A stretch of DNA of 64,000 nt from Blumeriella jaapii (lineage: Eukaryota > Ascomycota > Leotiomycetes > Helotiales > Drepanopezizaceae): positions 434,001-498,000 of the forward strand of contig VWND01000014.1 of the NCBI GenBank assembly GCA_009599575.1, given 5' to 3'. Shown here piece after piece: positions 45,649 to 55,699 of this stretch (its first letter is position 1; every line of letters begins with the position of its first letter). A model generated the notes under the pieces. The model made no database searches, was not told where the DNA came from, and saw only the letters and a program-made list of their open reading frames with translations. The translations under genes and the position numbers were made by a program.

Positions 45649-46527
45649 ATGGCACCAGATCCACATGCTGTCTACCCCTACCGCAACTTCCAGATTGACC
45701 GCATACCTCTTCCACCTCCTACTCCGACCGAACTCACAACCGCTGTCATGATACTTTCCCGCACCTTCTACTCCCTACGCCTTAAATACGGCTTCGTCTC
45801 ATCGGCCGCCATCTATCTACATGGCACATCACTCGCGCTCCCCAGTCTACTCCCCTCCACCATCACCGTTCTGATCCAGCCCTACCCCAAATTCTCAGCC
45901 CTCGAAGTAACACAGCTCCTCTGCGACGAAAAGTACAAAGATGATTTCCTCGTAACAAGAAGAAACGGTACCGAAGTTCCCAAAATTATCGTAAAGAGAC
46001 CAGGAGGCGATAGGCGAGGGGATATCTACGTGCAGTTCGAAGTCGTGGACCACTACGTCTGCTACGAGAAGCGTCCCGCCTACGATTTCCGACGGTCAGG
46101 CAACGAGACAGTACTTGTAAACATCGGCTCAGGCTCCATCCCGCTCTTGACCCCTCAATGGCTCCTGCGTCAGAAGATCTCCGAGTGGAATTCGCGAAAT
46201 ACAGATCAAGATCGTAGGAACGACGAGATCGAAATTCGCACCTTGGTAGATGTGATCGCCCTCCGGGAGTGTAGCAAGATGCGGGTAAGGGGACAGACGG
46301 AGACAGACGAGCTGCGGATGCTGGTCATGGGCATGAATAACGATGACCCTAGGGTGCTGGGGAGCGTGGTTGATTGCCCAGAAGTGTTTGGGCCGTGGTG
46401 GAGGGTGAGCTGGGCGGTAGGGATTTGGGTGATTGCTGCGGCGGTGGTGTTTGTTGTTGGGAGTGGTTCTTTAGGGGGTGCGGAGAAGAGGCTGGAGAAC
46501 GAGGTGCCGAGGTATTATAGGCATTAG
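45649..46527 (+). CDS. fungal conserved hypothetical protein with C-terminal membrane helix
   Basis: A single exon of 292 aa. The mixed alpha/beta N-terminal domain includes AAIYLHGTSLALPSLLPSTI and KIIVKRPGGDRRGDIYVQFEVVD, with QWLLRQKISEW and IRTLVDVIALREC further on. The spacing is suggestive of a degenerate nucleotidyltransferase-like fold, as in many lineage-specific fungal proteins, but no catalytic motif is clear. A hydrophobic helix (WAVGIWVIAAAVVFVVGSG) lies near the end. The function is unknown. Confidence 0.7.
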   Translation: MAPDPHAVYPYRNFQIDRIPLPPPTPTELTTAVMILSRTFYSLRLKYGFVSSAAIYLHGTSLALPSLLPSTITVLIQPYPKFSALEVTQLLCDEKYKDDFLVTRRNGTEVPKIIVKRPGGDRRGDIYVQFEVVDHYVCYEKRPAYDFRRSGNETVLVNIGSGSIPLLTPQWLLRQKISEWNSRNTDQDRRNDEIEIRTLVDVIALRECSKMRVRGQTETDELRMLVMGMNNDDPRVLGSVVDCPEVFGPWWRVSWAVGIWVIAAAVVFVVGSGSLGGAEKRLENEVPRYYRH

Positions 46528-47745
46528 CTTATTGCATAACACAAATCGCGCACGATGTTGGCTTTTACTGGAATGAGGCATTTGGTAGCCGGAAAGCATA
46601 CAGGAAGCAGCTATTTTCGTTAAATTCGTAGTCTGCTATTTAGCATCAGGATGTCTGTCTCTTACTATGCTGAGCAGTAAGAAAGAATTACACCTAGTTG
46701 AGGGCGTAAACAGAGCATCAGAGAATCCTATCAATAGCATTTATATGAAATCCAGATTGTGAAACAATGTCTCCCAGTCGTTGTTGTCCTTCGGAAGGAA
46801 AGGAATTTCCAATGCAAGTCAAGACATGTACTGTATTTACAGTATGTTGTTGACTTCGCTTATTCAAGAGCCCCTCCCCCACCTCTAAAAAAACGAACGT
46901 AGACTTCACTTCGAGACTATCCAAAGTCCCATCTTTCTCTGTTTACTTAATTTAAATATGCGATAAAAGCCGCGTCCGAAGGAATTTCGATTTACTGCGC
47001 AGAAGAGCGAAATGAAAGTGAAGATCGTTCATTTTGCCAAGCTGAACGATGGTCCTGACAGCTGATACGAATTATCTGGATAGCGACGAGGCTTGTTTCC
47101 TTCGATTTGTGACGTACATCAAGAGATACTTGGAGTTATGGGCATAGTGTGATATGCGGAAGGGAGGAGTGAACGAAGGGGCGGGGATTCGAAACAGGTG
47201 ATTAGCGAACGGCCGAGTCTTCATATGCTCTGTGTCCCCAAGGGCCGGAGTCTGGACTTATTCAGCAATTTAGGTTCGAGCAAACTGTTATCCGGCTTCG
47301 TTATGGAGCCGAAACATGGAAGAGATACAGATGAAGAGGTGAGATCTACGTTTTCTGATAGTTCGTAAGTGTAAGATGTGGTATTTAGGGAGGCGTTTGT
47401 GACAGCTTGAGCATACCTGTTTTGCGTCTCATTATAATTATTCATCACTCAAAACACTATTTAGAGCCTTTTTGGCGCACACCTTTTCCATTTTGGGTTT
47501 AGGGTCTGAGCCGACTCTTTGGTCGGCGACTCGGTGTTAATGCAGTGAGAGGATCTGTCAGCAACCAGCATAAACTCCTACATCGAGCATGACAAACAGA
47601 ATCTGGAACCGGTGATTGACAAAGGGCTTCTGTAAAACCATGGAATACCTCATTCTTTTCACAGTAGGCTCTGCCATCCCAGAACCTACCACCACCTCCT
47701 CCCCATTCTCTCCATCAAACACAATCATGTCAGGAAAACACCGCC
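46528..47745. other. intergenic, no gene seen
   Basis: Short ORFs only. Contains TACTGTA/TACAGTA half-sites around 46829-46845. Confidence 0.55.
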
Positions 47746-48439
47746 ATGATCATAATCGATCCTTACAATGATTTTCTCCATCCAGATGGAAAGCTTAACA
47801 GCCTTCTGGCAGAGAGCATAAAGGAAACCAACACCACCGTCCACCTCAAGGAGATGGTAAGCGCCGCGCGAGCCCACAAGCTTCCCATCTACTACGGCCT
47901 GCACCAACAAGCCAGGCCAGGGTTCCTCGCTGGGTGGAATCACGCCTCTTCTATGCAGAAGACACAGAAGGAGAATTTGGCTTTCAAGGAGGGCAGCTGG
48001 GGGGCTCAGATTTACGAGGGGCTCGAGCCGAGTCTGGAGAATGGGGATGTTGTCGTTTCCAAGCACTGGTCGAGCAGGTGAGAGCTTAGTCCCCCCACAC
48101 CATCGTGGGTGAGTTAGATGGCTGACAGGAAGCAGCTCGTTCCAAAACACGGATCTGGATTACCAGTTGAGACAGCGAGATATCCAGAACCTTGTCATGG
48201 GAGGCTTGACTTCAAACACTTGCTTGGAATCCTCCGCTCGCTATGCTTACGAACTGCAAGTATCCTCGAGATGTGTGTCAGATGCTGGATCTAACAGCGC
48301 TAGGGGGTACCACGTCACTCTACTAAAGGATGCGACGGCTGGGTTTAGCACCGCTCAGAAAGATGCGGCAACGGAGCTCATCTGGCCTCTCTTTGCCCAT
48401 GAAGTCTTGACTGTTGCGGAGTGGATCGGAACTATGTAG
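47746..48439 (+). CDS. isochorismatase-like cysteine hydrolase
   Basis: Exons 47746..48077, 48133..48255 and 48304..48439, 196 aa. Isochorismatase-superfamily triad: Asp in MIIIDPYNDFLH, Lys in VVVSKHW, Cys in GGLTSNTCLESSARYA. Members hydrolyse isochorismate, nicotinamide or related amides/ethers; the residues seen do not choose among them. Intron 2 begins GCAAGT and ends CTAG: a GC-AG intron, 48 nt, without stops, so readers that require GT will wrongly read through it. The start may be upstream at 47726 (ATG TCA GGA AAA...) if one A is missing from the AAAA run near 47734-47737, which would add MSGKNTA. Confidence 0.85.
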
Positions 48440-49413
48440 AAGCCCAAGCAAATGCAACACGTGGCCTTTTACAAAAAGACTTGCCAAGTGCTCAAGCCTA
48501 GTTCTCACCTTTTAGGATGAATTGTGAGACTCACAGTGTTGAGCGGAGGAGGTGTATAAAACAGACAGTCTAGACCTACAGTACGTCAACGCACCTCGCT
48601 TGCAACGTGTCGAGCTAAGCGAGACTAAACACAAACAAAGAACCCATCTAACCTTTTTGATCTGCCTCGAAAGCGCGAAAACACAAAACGTAGTTCCAGA
48701 TTATTAGAGAGTCACACAAGATTACCAGAAATCGCATTGCGCTTGAAAGAGTCAGATTCCAGATGTGGAATGGAATCGAGTCGTACTGATACGACCCAGT
48801 CTCGAACGACTGTTTTACGTCCTCCTACAGCACTGCAATTTTCCAACGGCCCCGAGAGACTCTGTTCTCCACAGCGCGAGTCTCTCTGCAGCCCGTTGGC
48901 ATAGTTGATCGTGCTGAGTGGCATTCGGTTCAGTTCGCGCGGGAAAAATGAAGGCTGGGACTTGTCTAATAGAACAAATACTGTACAGTACCTGAGAACC
49001 ATGACCAGGGGAGGAGGGGGGATGTAAACCTAGAGGCTTCCCTCCTCTAGTGATTCAAGCGGAAAGAAACAGAAGTCCATAAGCAGAATATGGTTATTAG
49101 CCGCCATTCGGCAGGCTGGTTTCATTGTTCTTGTTCTTATATACATTAAGCATTCACATACAACGCCACGTCTCCCTGATCTCGGCACCCCCAACAAACG
49201 TCTGTAAGGAAAAAAACCCATCCATCTATGCACTCGTTTCTCTCTCTATCCTGTCCGATTACGAGAATCCAAGCTCATGAACATGACTTCATAAACACAC
49301 GCCCTGACGAGCCCGATCATACGCCGTGAAAGTGCAATGTGCGCCGCCCAATGCGAAGAAAATTGTCGTCCTGTAGATTGGCTGGATCAATCCTTGCTGT
49401 ATCTACCTATGAT
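48440..49413. other. intergenic, no gene seen
   Basis: Holds the third perfect TACTGTACAGTA palindrome (48979-48990) and no convincing ORF. Confidence 0.55.
48979..48990. repeat. perfect 12-bp palindrome TACTGTACAGTA
   Basis: Third exact copy; intergenic between the isochorismatase-like gene and the histidine kinase. Confidence 0.9.
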
Positions 49414-52400
49414 TCAATTCCAGAAAGAGTAAGCCCGCTCGTTAACACTAGGTGTCTGCGCTGCCGCGATGGAGAGCCGTTCTCTGATTTTGATCAGGAT
49501 GTCGGCGACTGTGAAGGGTTTGGAAACCACGCAGTCCTGCTTGAGTTAGCCGATTCGGTGATTTCACTCGGAGAGGTAGGAAGACTTACAATGCCACTGG
49601 CAATTGCGGTGCTGACTTGCTCGTCCCTAGCATGCGCAGTGGTAGCGATGATCTGAATGTACCGTGTAATATGATTCTCTGACTGCAATCGACGGATCGC
49701 TCGACTACACGTCAAGCCATCCATCACCGGCATTTGCCAGTCCATCAGGATGATGTCCAGATGTTTGGGTACAGCCACTTGCTCATCCCAGGCGTCCGTT
49801 TTGCGCAGGAAATCCAGAGCCTCTATGCCATGATTCGCCGCGTAGACCACACATCCTGCTTTCTCCAGTTGTTTCTTGATGATTTTCTGATTGACAATGT
49901 TGTCTTCGACCAAAAGAATATGAAAATTGTCGAAGTCATTTTTTGGGACGTGAGTTTTCGACGATGTAGAGGATGGGTGATCCGATATGAGATTTTGGCT
50001 GTGATGAGGGGTTGGTAGAGCGCCGTACCCTTCTGAGCGCCGAGACTTGACGTAGAAGACGAACGTGCTCCCCCTTCCGGCGTCAGATGCAACTCCAATC
50101 TCACCAGACTGCTTTTCTGCGAGCCTCCCGGAAAGAAACAATCCCAGGCCCGAACCACCATAAGCGATGGTGGTTCGAGCGTTGGCCTGCTTGAATCGAC
50201 CAAAGAGCTTTTGAATTTCGACGGAACTCATGCCAATACCCGTATCTGTCACGGAGATAGTGAAGTAAACAGGTTCTCCGAGTCCCCATTCCTCATTTCT
50301 CGTCAAATCTTCTGCCTCCTTAGAGTACGGTGCCCATTGTATGTCCTTGCAAAACGACTCTCGTGGATTTGACGAAGTGAGTCCATATTCTACCGTGATC
50401 TCACGCCGCTTCTCTCGCCTAGTGAACTTGATAGCGTTGGTCATTAGATTGATAAAAATCTGTTGAACCCGAGACTCGTCGCACAAAATCCAGTCATTGA
50501 CGTGGCCTTTGAGTGAAGAATGTGCTTCGATTCTAATTGCGATACCTTCGGAGACTGATTGCCTCTCAAACATCTTCATCCATTTACCAACCAATTTCTG
50601 CGCCTGCACTGGCAAAGGGGAAACGGACAACATCGTATATTCCAGCTTCGAAAGAGTCAAGACATCGTCGACGATGCGCTTTTGGTGTTGTGCACATTCA
50701 AGAATAGTTTGCGCGTTTTCGATATTACCATTCAAAGCATTGATGAGATCAACTCTAGACACATCTTCGACATGAGAAGTTGGCAATGAAGTTATGATTG
50801 TCTCTGCAAGCTGAAAAATTGCTGATAGTGGATTTCGAAGTTCATGTGAGACGAAGTCGATAAATTCCTCTTGCTGACGCTTGGCTTCTTGAGCTGCTGC
50901 GGCTTTTCGGGCTTCTGAGGCTTCCGCCCATTTAAATGCAGAAATATCGAAAGTGAATGCCATGAGAGACTTTAGCATTCCCTCTTCCACAACTCTGAAT
51001 GAGTTGATCAGCACAGTCGCGGGCTCTGGGTTACCAGAAGGGGGGATGAAGTTTCGCTTAAGACGCAGCTGAACGCTGAGATTTGTTTCTCCTTGCAATA
51101 GTCTTTCCCAGATAGCAACGGCTGTAGGGCGGTCTTCGCTAATAAACATGTCGAGGAACGACAAAGGATACTGAGATTCCTCGCCACGAGGGTGGTCTGT
51201 GAGTCGGTAGTACTCTTCGTTTGCCCATGTGAGGGCTCCGTCAGTCGTGACGTATTGCATCCCAACAGACGCATTCTCAGCCATGTAACGAATTTGTCTT
51301 GCACGATGTGCCAGCTCCTTCTCTAGAGCCTCGTGGCGCTTCCTCGTCTCCTCGGAGGTAAGAATGGTCGCTGTGATAGAGGATATCTTCGACCCGATAT
51401 CTTGCATAAACTGTTGGTGGTCTTTGTCAATAGGCCTCCTCGGATTTGTGCCAATGATGAGAAACCCGTACAACCGTCCAGGGCTTAGAATTGGAAGCAC
51501 CACTACAAACCTACTTGGCTCTCCAAACCCACTCCACTTGATACCATCGAATGTCTTATCCACGGGCGCAACAATAGATTTCCATCTTGCTCTTCTCATC
51601 AGAGGTACAAGGCCGAGTTCGCTGCTAAGATCTGTTCTTTTGATCGCCAATGGGTGGCTGTCAGATACCCCAATGGTACCACGGAGCAACAAAGAGCACG
51701 ATCCTGGTGACGTATCGTCCGCTTTGTACAGCATTGCCATTGGGAAGTCCCACGGATTCTTCTCCAGGATAGGGATGAGAATATCCTTCAGCCTCCGTTT
51801 GTCATCAACCGAGGGAATTTGCATTTCATTCAATGTGTTTCTTCTCCGTTCGTTGATTTTGGCATTCGTGACCTCGTGAACTGAGTTGTAAAACCCCTCC
51901 ACTCTTCCGCTATCGCCTCGCACGGGGTTGAAGTTGCCAGAGAAATAGGCCTCTTCGTTGAATTTATTCCGCTCCACAAACATCTGTTTCTCAAAGACTT
52001 TCGATGCTAGCCCAGTGACCTCCGCTTGCCGGAACAGAATCTTGATGTAGCCCCACAGTTCTGGATATCCTTCTTCAAACGTCGAGCCCATAAGGGAAGG
52101 ATGCGTCTCTCCAGCAAGAGGAACGAAGGGTTCGTTGTAAATGGCAACTCGCTCTGGCCCCCCTGGGTTATTGCATTAGGGATTGAATCGTACTCCTGGG
52201 TGGGACTTACAATACAAGCAGGCAGGCAGGGAGTCTGCAAAGGTAGTAAAGGTATGCAAGCGCAGGGCGTAGCTCCAGGTCTTCAAAGGACCTAAGTGTG
52301 TCGCGGCCCAATTTGTTTCTTTAAAGAACTTGACATGTTCAGATGGAGGGAGATGGTCAGCCCAATTGTCGCGCTGCAGAGGAGAGACTGGTATATGCGC

Positions 52401-52877
52401 CACTTCTGTTAGAACAGTTGGTAAAAGCGGAGAATTCGACATGGAAGTGGTTGGTCTGGAGGCAGTTGTTGAGGCAGTCGACCGAGCGGATGCTACCGTT
52501 TTCAATGAGAATGGATCCGTAGTGAAAGAAAGATTCGATCTAGGAAAATGGGTTGCGCCGTCAAAGGAAGATGGATCTATCGCAGAGGCAATACTTGGCT
52601 CAGTTGCCAGAGCAGGGTGATTTATATCGACGTCGGTCATAAGACGAACGTTGCCGTTGTCTCTACCGGTACCGCTGCCATTGCTGTGACCATTGCTGCT
52701 ACCATTGTTGTTCTTCTTCTTCCTATGGGTGCGACTACCACTGTCATCGTCGGCAGAGTGGACACTTCTTGATGCTTCAGATGTCGGCGGCACATCGTCT
52801 TTCATAGTGTCACTCTTGAACAGCCTCTTGACCAGGTGGATACACAGCACACATGAGATAGGGCTTGGCAATGGCAT
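49414..52877 (-). CDS. hybrid histidine kinase (PAS-HisKA-HATPase-REC)
   Basis: Exons 52877..52211, 52162..49590 and 49536..49414. A disordered N-terminus (Ser/Asn/Gly-rich) is followed by a GAF-like region, a PAS domain (ENASVGMQYVTTDGALTWAN), the HisKA H-box FVSHELRNPLSAI with the phospho-acceptor His, the HATPase N, G1 and G2 boxes (INLMTNAIKF; DTGIGM; GGSGLGL) and a receiver domain with the phospho-acceptor Asp in LMDWQMPVMDG and the conserved Lys in VVSKPFTVADIL. It should autophosphorylate and feed a Ypd1-type phosphorelay; the signal is unknown. The last exon supplies the end of the receiver and ~20 further residues. The ATG at 52805 has a better context than that at 52877, so the first 24 residues are uncertain. 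Confidence 0.9.
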
Positions 52878-55157
52878 TGAGGTTCCACCGTCACCACCGT
52901 CACCTCCGCCGCTATACGACTGGGGATCAAGTTGAAGCTGGAATGTTCGTCGTCAGGTTGTCGTCCATCGATGCGGCTGAAAATGGACTGGGAGTGTGAG
53001 GATGGGAGAGTAAGTAAGAATGGATGAGACGGTCGACAATGACTTGCCAAGACGGCTGATTACTGAGGCTGTGAATGACGTAATTAGGGTCAGCCGGAAT
53101 CCGGGGCGCCAGAAGCTTGTCCATTCACTAAAGCAGTTGTTCCGGTCCTTTTCTTCAAATAAATACAAATCATTCCGTAGACACTGATATATCAGACACA
53201 CACAGACAATCTTTGCACGCGGCAGACGTCTATCATCTGAGTCAAGCGGATATCCGAGCAAAAGAGACCGAGGGGCCGCTGTAAAACGCTTCAATCACGT
53301 GACTTTGTCAACATGAGGTTGCCGAGAAAGGGAACAAGCAATAGCCAGTTGAGATATGCAGCCAGGACTTGTCCATGGCATAGTTTGCAAAGCTCTCTTG
53401 TTCCGTGCTACAGTACTACTGCATTGGGATATCTGCCTGTGTCAAGTTCAAGAGGAAGATCACGTCGCGCTTTCTAAATAATCCAAGGTACCTTACTGTA
53501 ATTGAATACAGGTGTCAGGAAAGTACAAAGTAGATACACCTCTTGCAACACCCCTTGTCTAATGGTCGATTCAATATTCTGAGGGGGGCGGGTGAGAGAT
53601 GGTACATGGTACAGCACGTAATTGATAAAGTTCGGAGGACATTAAGTACAGTATCACGCTTACAGTACAAGGAAAATGTCTGTCCCCCGACATAAATGTT
53701 AGGTCGACCGTAGGTTCTCAGCATTAACCGTACGTTCCACCGCTGGCCAAATTCAAAATCGACGTTGCATCAGGTGCTTTCAACCATTCTGTAGTCAGGG
53801 GCACCGTACTTCGTTTGTTTTCGGTGCTTTAGACTTTCAAGTTCGGAATCAACACCTACTTCAAGCTCTTCCTGCCGTTGAACATTGTCCAGGCCATCCA
53901 TCGGCGGATCGCGGAGCCAACAATCGGTGCTTCTGTGGACGAGGTTGGTGAGTTTTGTCTTGGGTGACCTTCGTCGTGCTTTTCTGGACGTCACCCTGGC
54001 GATCATTCCGGGCAGTGATTCTCCGCACCGGCGTGCAATTCCCTACTGGATAGATGTTTTCAAACAACGTTCGTGGGCCTAGAGTGAGGCCTTTTGGTTG
54101 AGACGCTTCGAGCTTTGGTCTCTTACAATACAGCTGGTGGTTCCACGGTGGCAGAGTCAGACGGGTTGTTTTTCACGATTGTGACATGGGTGAAATATGG
54201 AATAGTAAAAGATAGATTAGAAGATTACATGGAGATGATCTGCATCGAAACGTGCTAGAGGCAAAGGGTATACAGTACTTGCGATTGAGCCCTTACGATA
54301 CCGCGTGGTGTAAACCCAGGACATGTTTACTTCCGTTCTACCACTGCTTCGGCTGACAACGTGGCTACTAAGCGGCGTCGGACTCCCGGTCCAATAGCAA
54401 CAACACAGTAGAGAGAACCTTGAAACGTGAGGCTTTCTAGACTCCATCTACACCCCTTCTGCCTTTGCGTAAAAGTTGGCGTTCTGAGTAAGCTCGATTT
54501 TCCAAGGTTGGTCGAGATTCAGTAGCTTGGAATCGCGAGTGCGAGTTCGTTCCGGTACGGGAGACGCTGGGCAGATTAGAAGACTAAGCACAGTTTTCGT
54601 TCAAGGGCTATGGCAATCAATCATCCTCGCCTATTACCGCATGTTTGTGTCTGTACGACTAATGATTTTGACGACATCTTTTTCAAATTGATATTTAGCT
54701 ATTTTCTCCCCAAGCGGGGAGAGCTATAGCTTCTGCCGAGGGTTCAATTGGTTCCAGTTGAGCTGTAGGAATGAAAAGCTATCTAGAAACAAAGGTGTTC
54801 CAAAATTCAAGAGTTCGTGTGAAGAGTTGACTGGAAAGCCCCGGTACATAAGCAAGACGCGCACGTCTTGTAAAATCAAATGCAGTCAATTTTCCTGGCC
54901 TGTCCGGAATTGGATGTAGAAAAGTCCGTTCTCTTGAGAGCAACTACCATACTACCGTGTCCTGTCACAAGTTCAAAATCCAAGCACTCAAGGATGAAGA
55001 AGCTTTTGGAAAGATCAAAGCTATCTCACCAAACCCAAAGCCCTCAAAAGCACAGATACTTCAAGTCGTGAACACACACCCTCGCTACCGTCCAACAATT
55101 ACGCAGCCAACATCGCCAATCCTCAAACCGATTTTCCTTCATACCCCACCTCAACAT
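52878..55157. other. gene-poor 2.3 kb
   Basis: No convincing gene. Overlapping short ORFs at 53770-54082 show no family features. Several TACAGTA/TACTGTA half-sites occur (about 53410, 53490, 53645, 54275). Confidence 0.5.
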
Positions 55158-55699
55158 TCAATAAAAGTACACCCCATCACCCGTGGACCTCCCCTCTTCT
55201 TCGAGCTCCCCCAGACAGGCCTTGACCCGCTTGGCCACATGCGCACCATACTTCGCTCCCAGCGGCGGCGTCGGCACATTGGCATCCGGCCGCAACCATG
55301 GGACGCCCCTCTCCATCCCCTTGCACTCGCACGCAGCCCTCAGCCGCCTCACGCTCTCGTCGTTGTAGCCGCCGCCCAGTACTACGGCGTCCGGCGGCGC
55401 AGAGTAGTCCTGCGTGCCTAGGTTGGCGGACTCTTGCGCCGCAGGTGTCTGGCCCGCGAGGAGCACGGGGATCTCAATCTCGCCGGCTGAGGGGGACAGG
55501 ATGACGTGGATTACTAGCAAGATGTTAATGACGAGCTGGTGTCGAGATTTTGTAGGTATGGGAATGGAATGAGACGGGGTGGGCAGTGGAAGAAGGGGGA
55601 ACGGATACCTTCGTATTCGGGGAGGAGGCCGACTTTGACGGTTGTGGCGATTTTAGCATTCTTCCCACAGAGAATGATACGGAGCGCCCTTGATGCCAT
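55158..55699 (-). CDS. conserved fungal hypothetical protein
   Basis: Exons 55699..55609 and 55513..55158, 148 aa with correct phase; the first in-frame ATG is at 55699. The N-terminus (ALRIILCGKNAKIATTVKVGLLPEYE) followed by VIHVILSP and AVVLGGGYNDESVRRL alternates beta strands and helices like a small Rossmann-type domain, but there is no Gly-rich nucleotide loop. The last 50 residues are charged. I do not recognise a function. Confidence 0.62.

Noticed and set aside
53770..54082. Overlapping ORFs on both strands
   Set aside because: Basic low-information sequence without family resemblance; likely chance.
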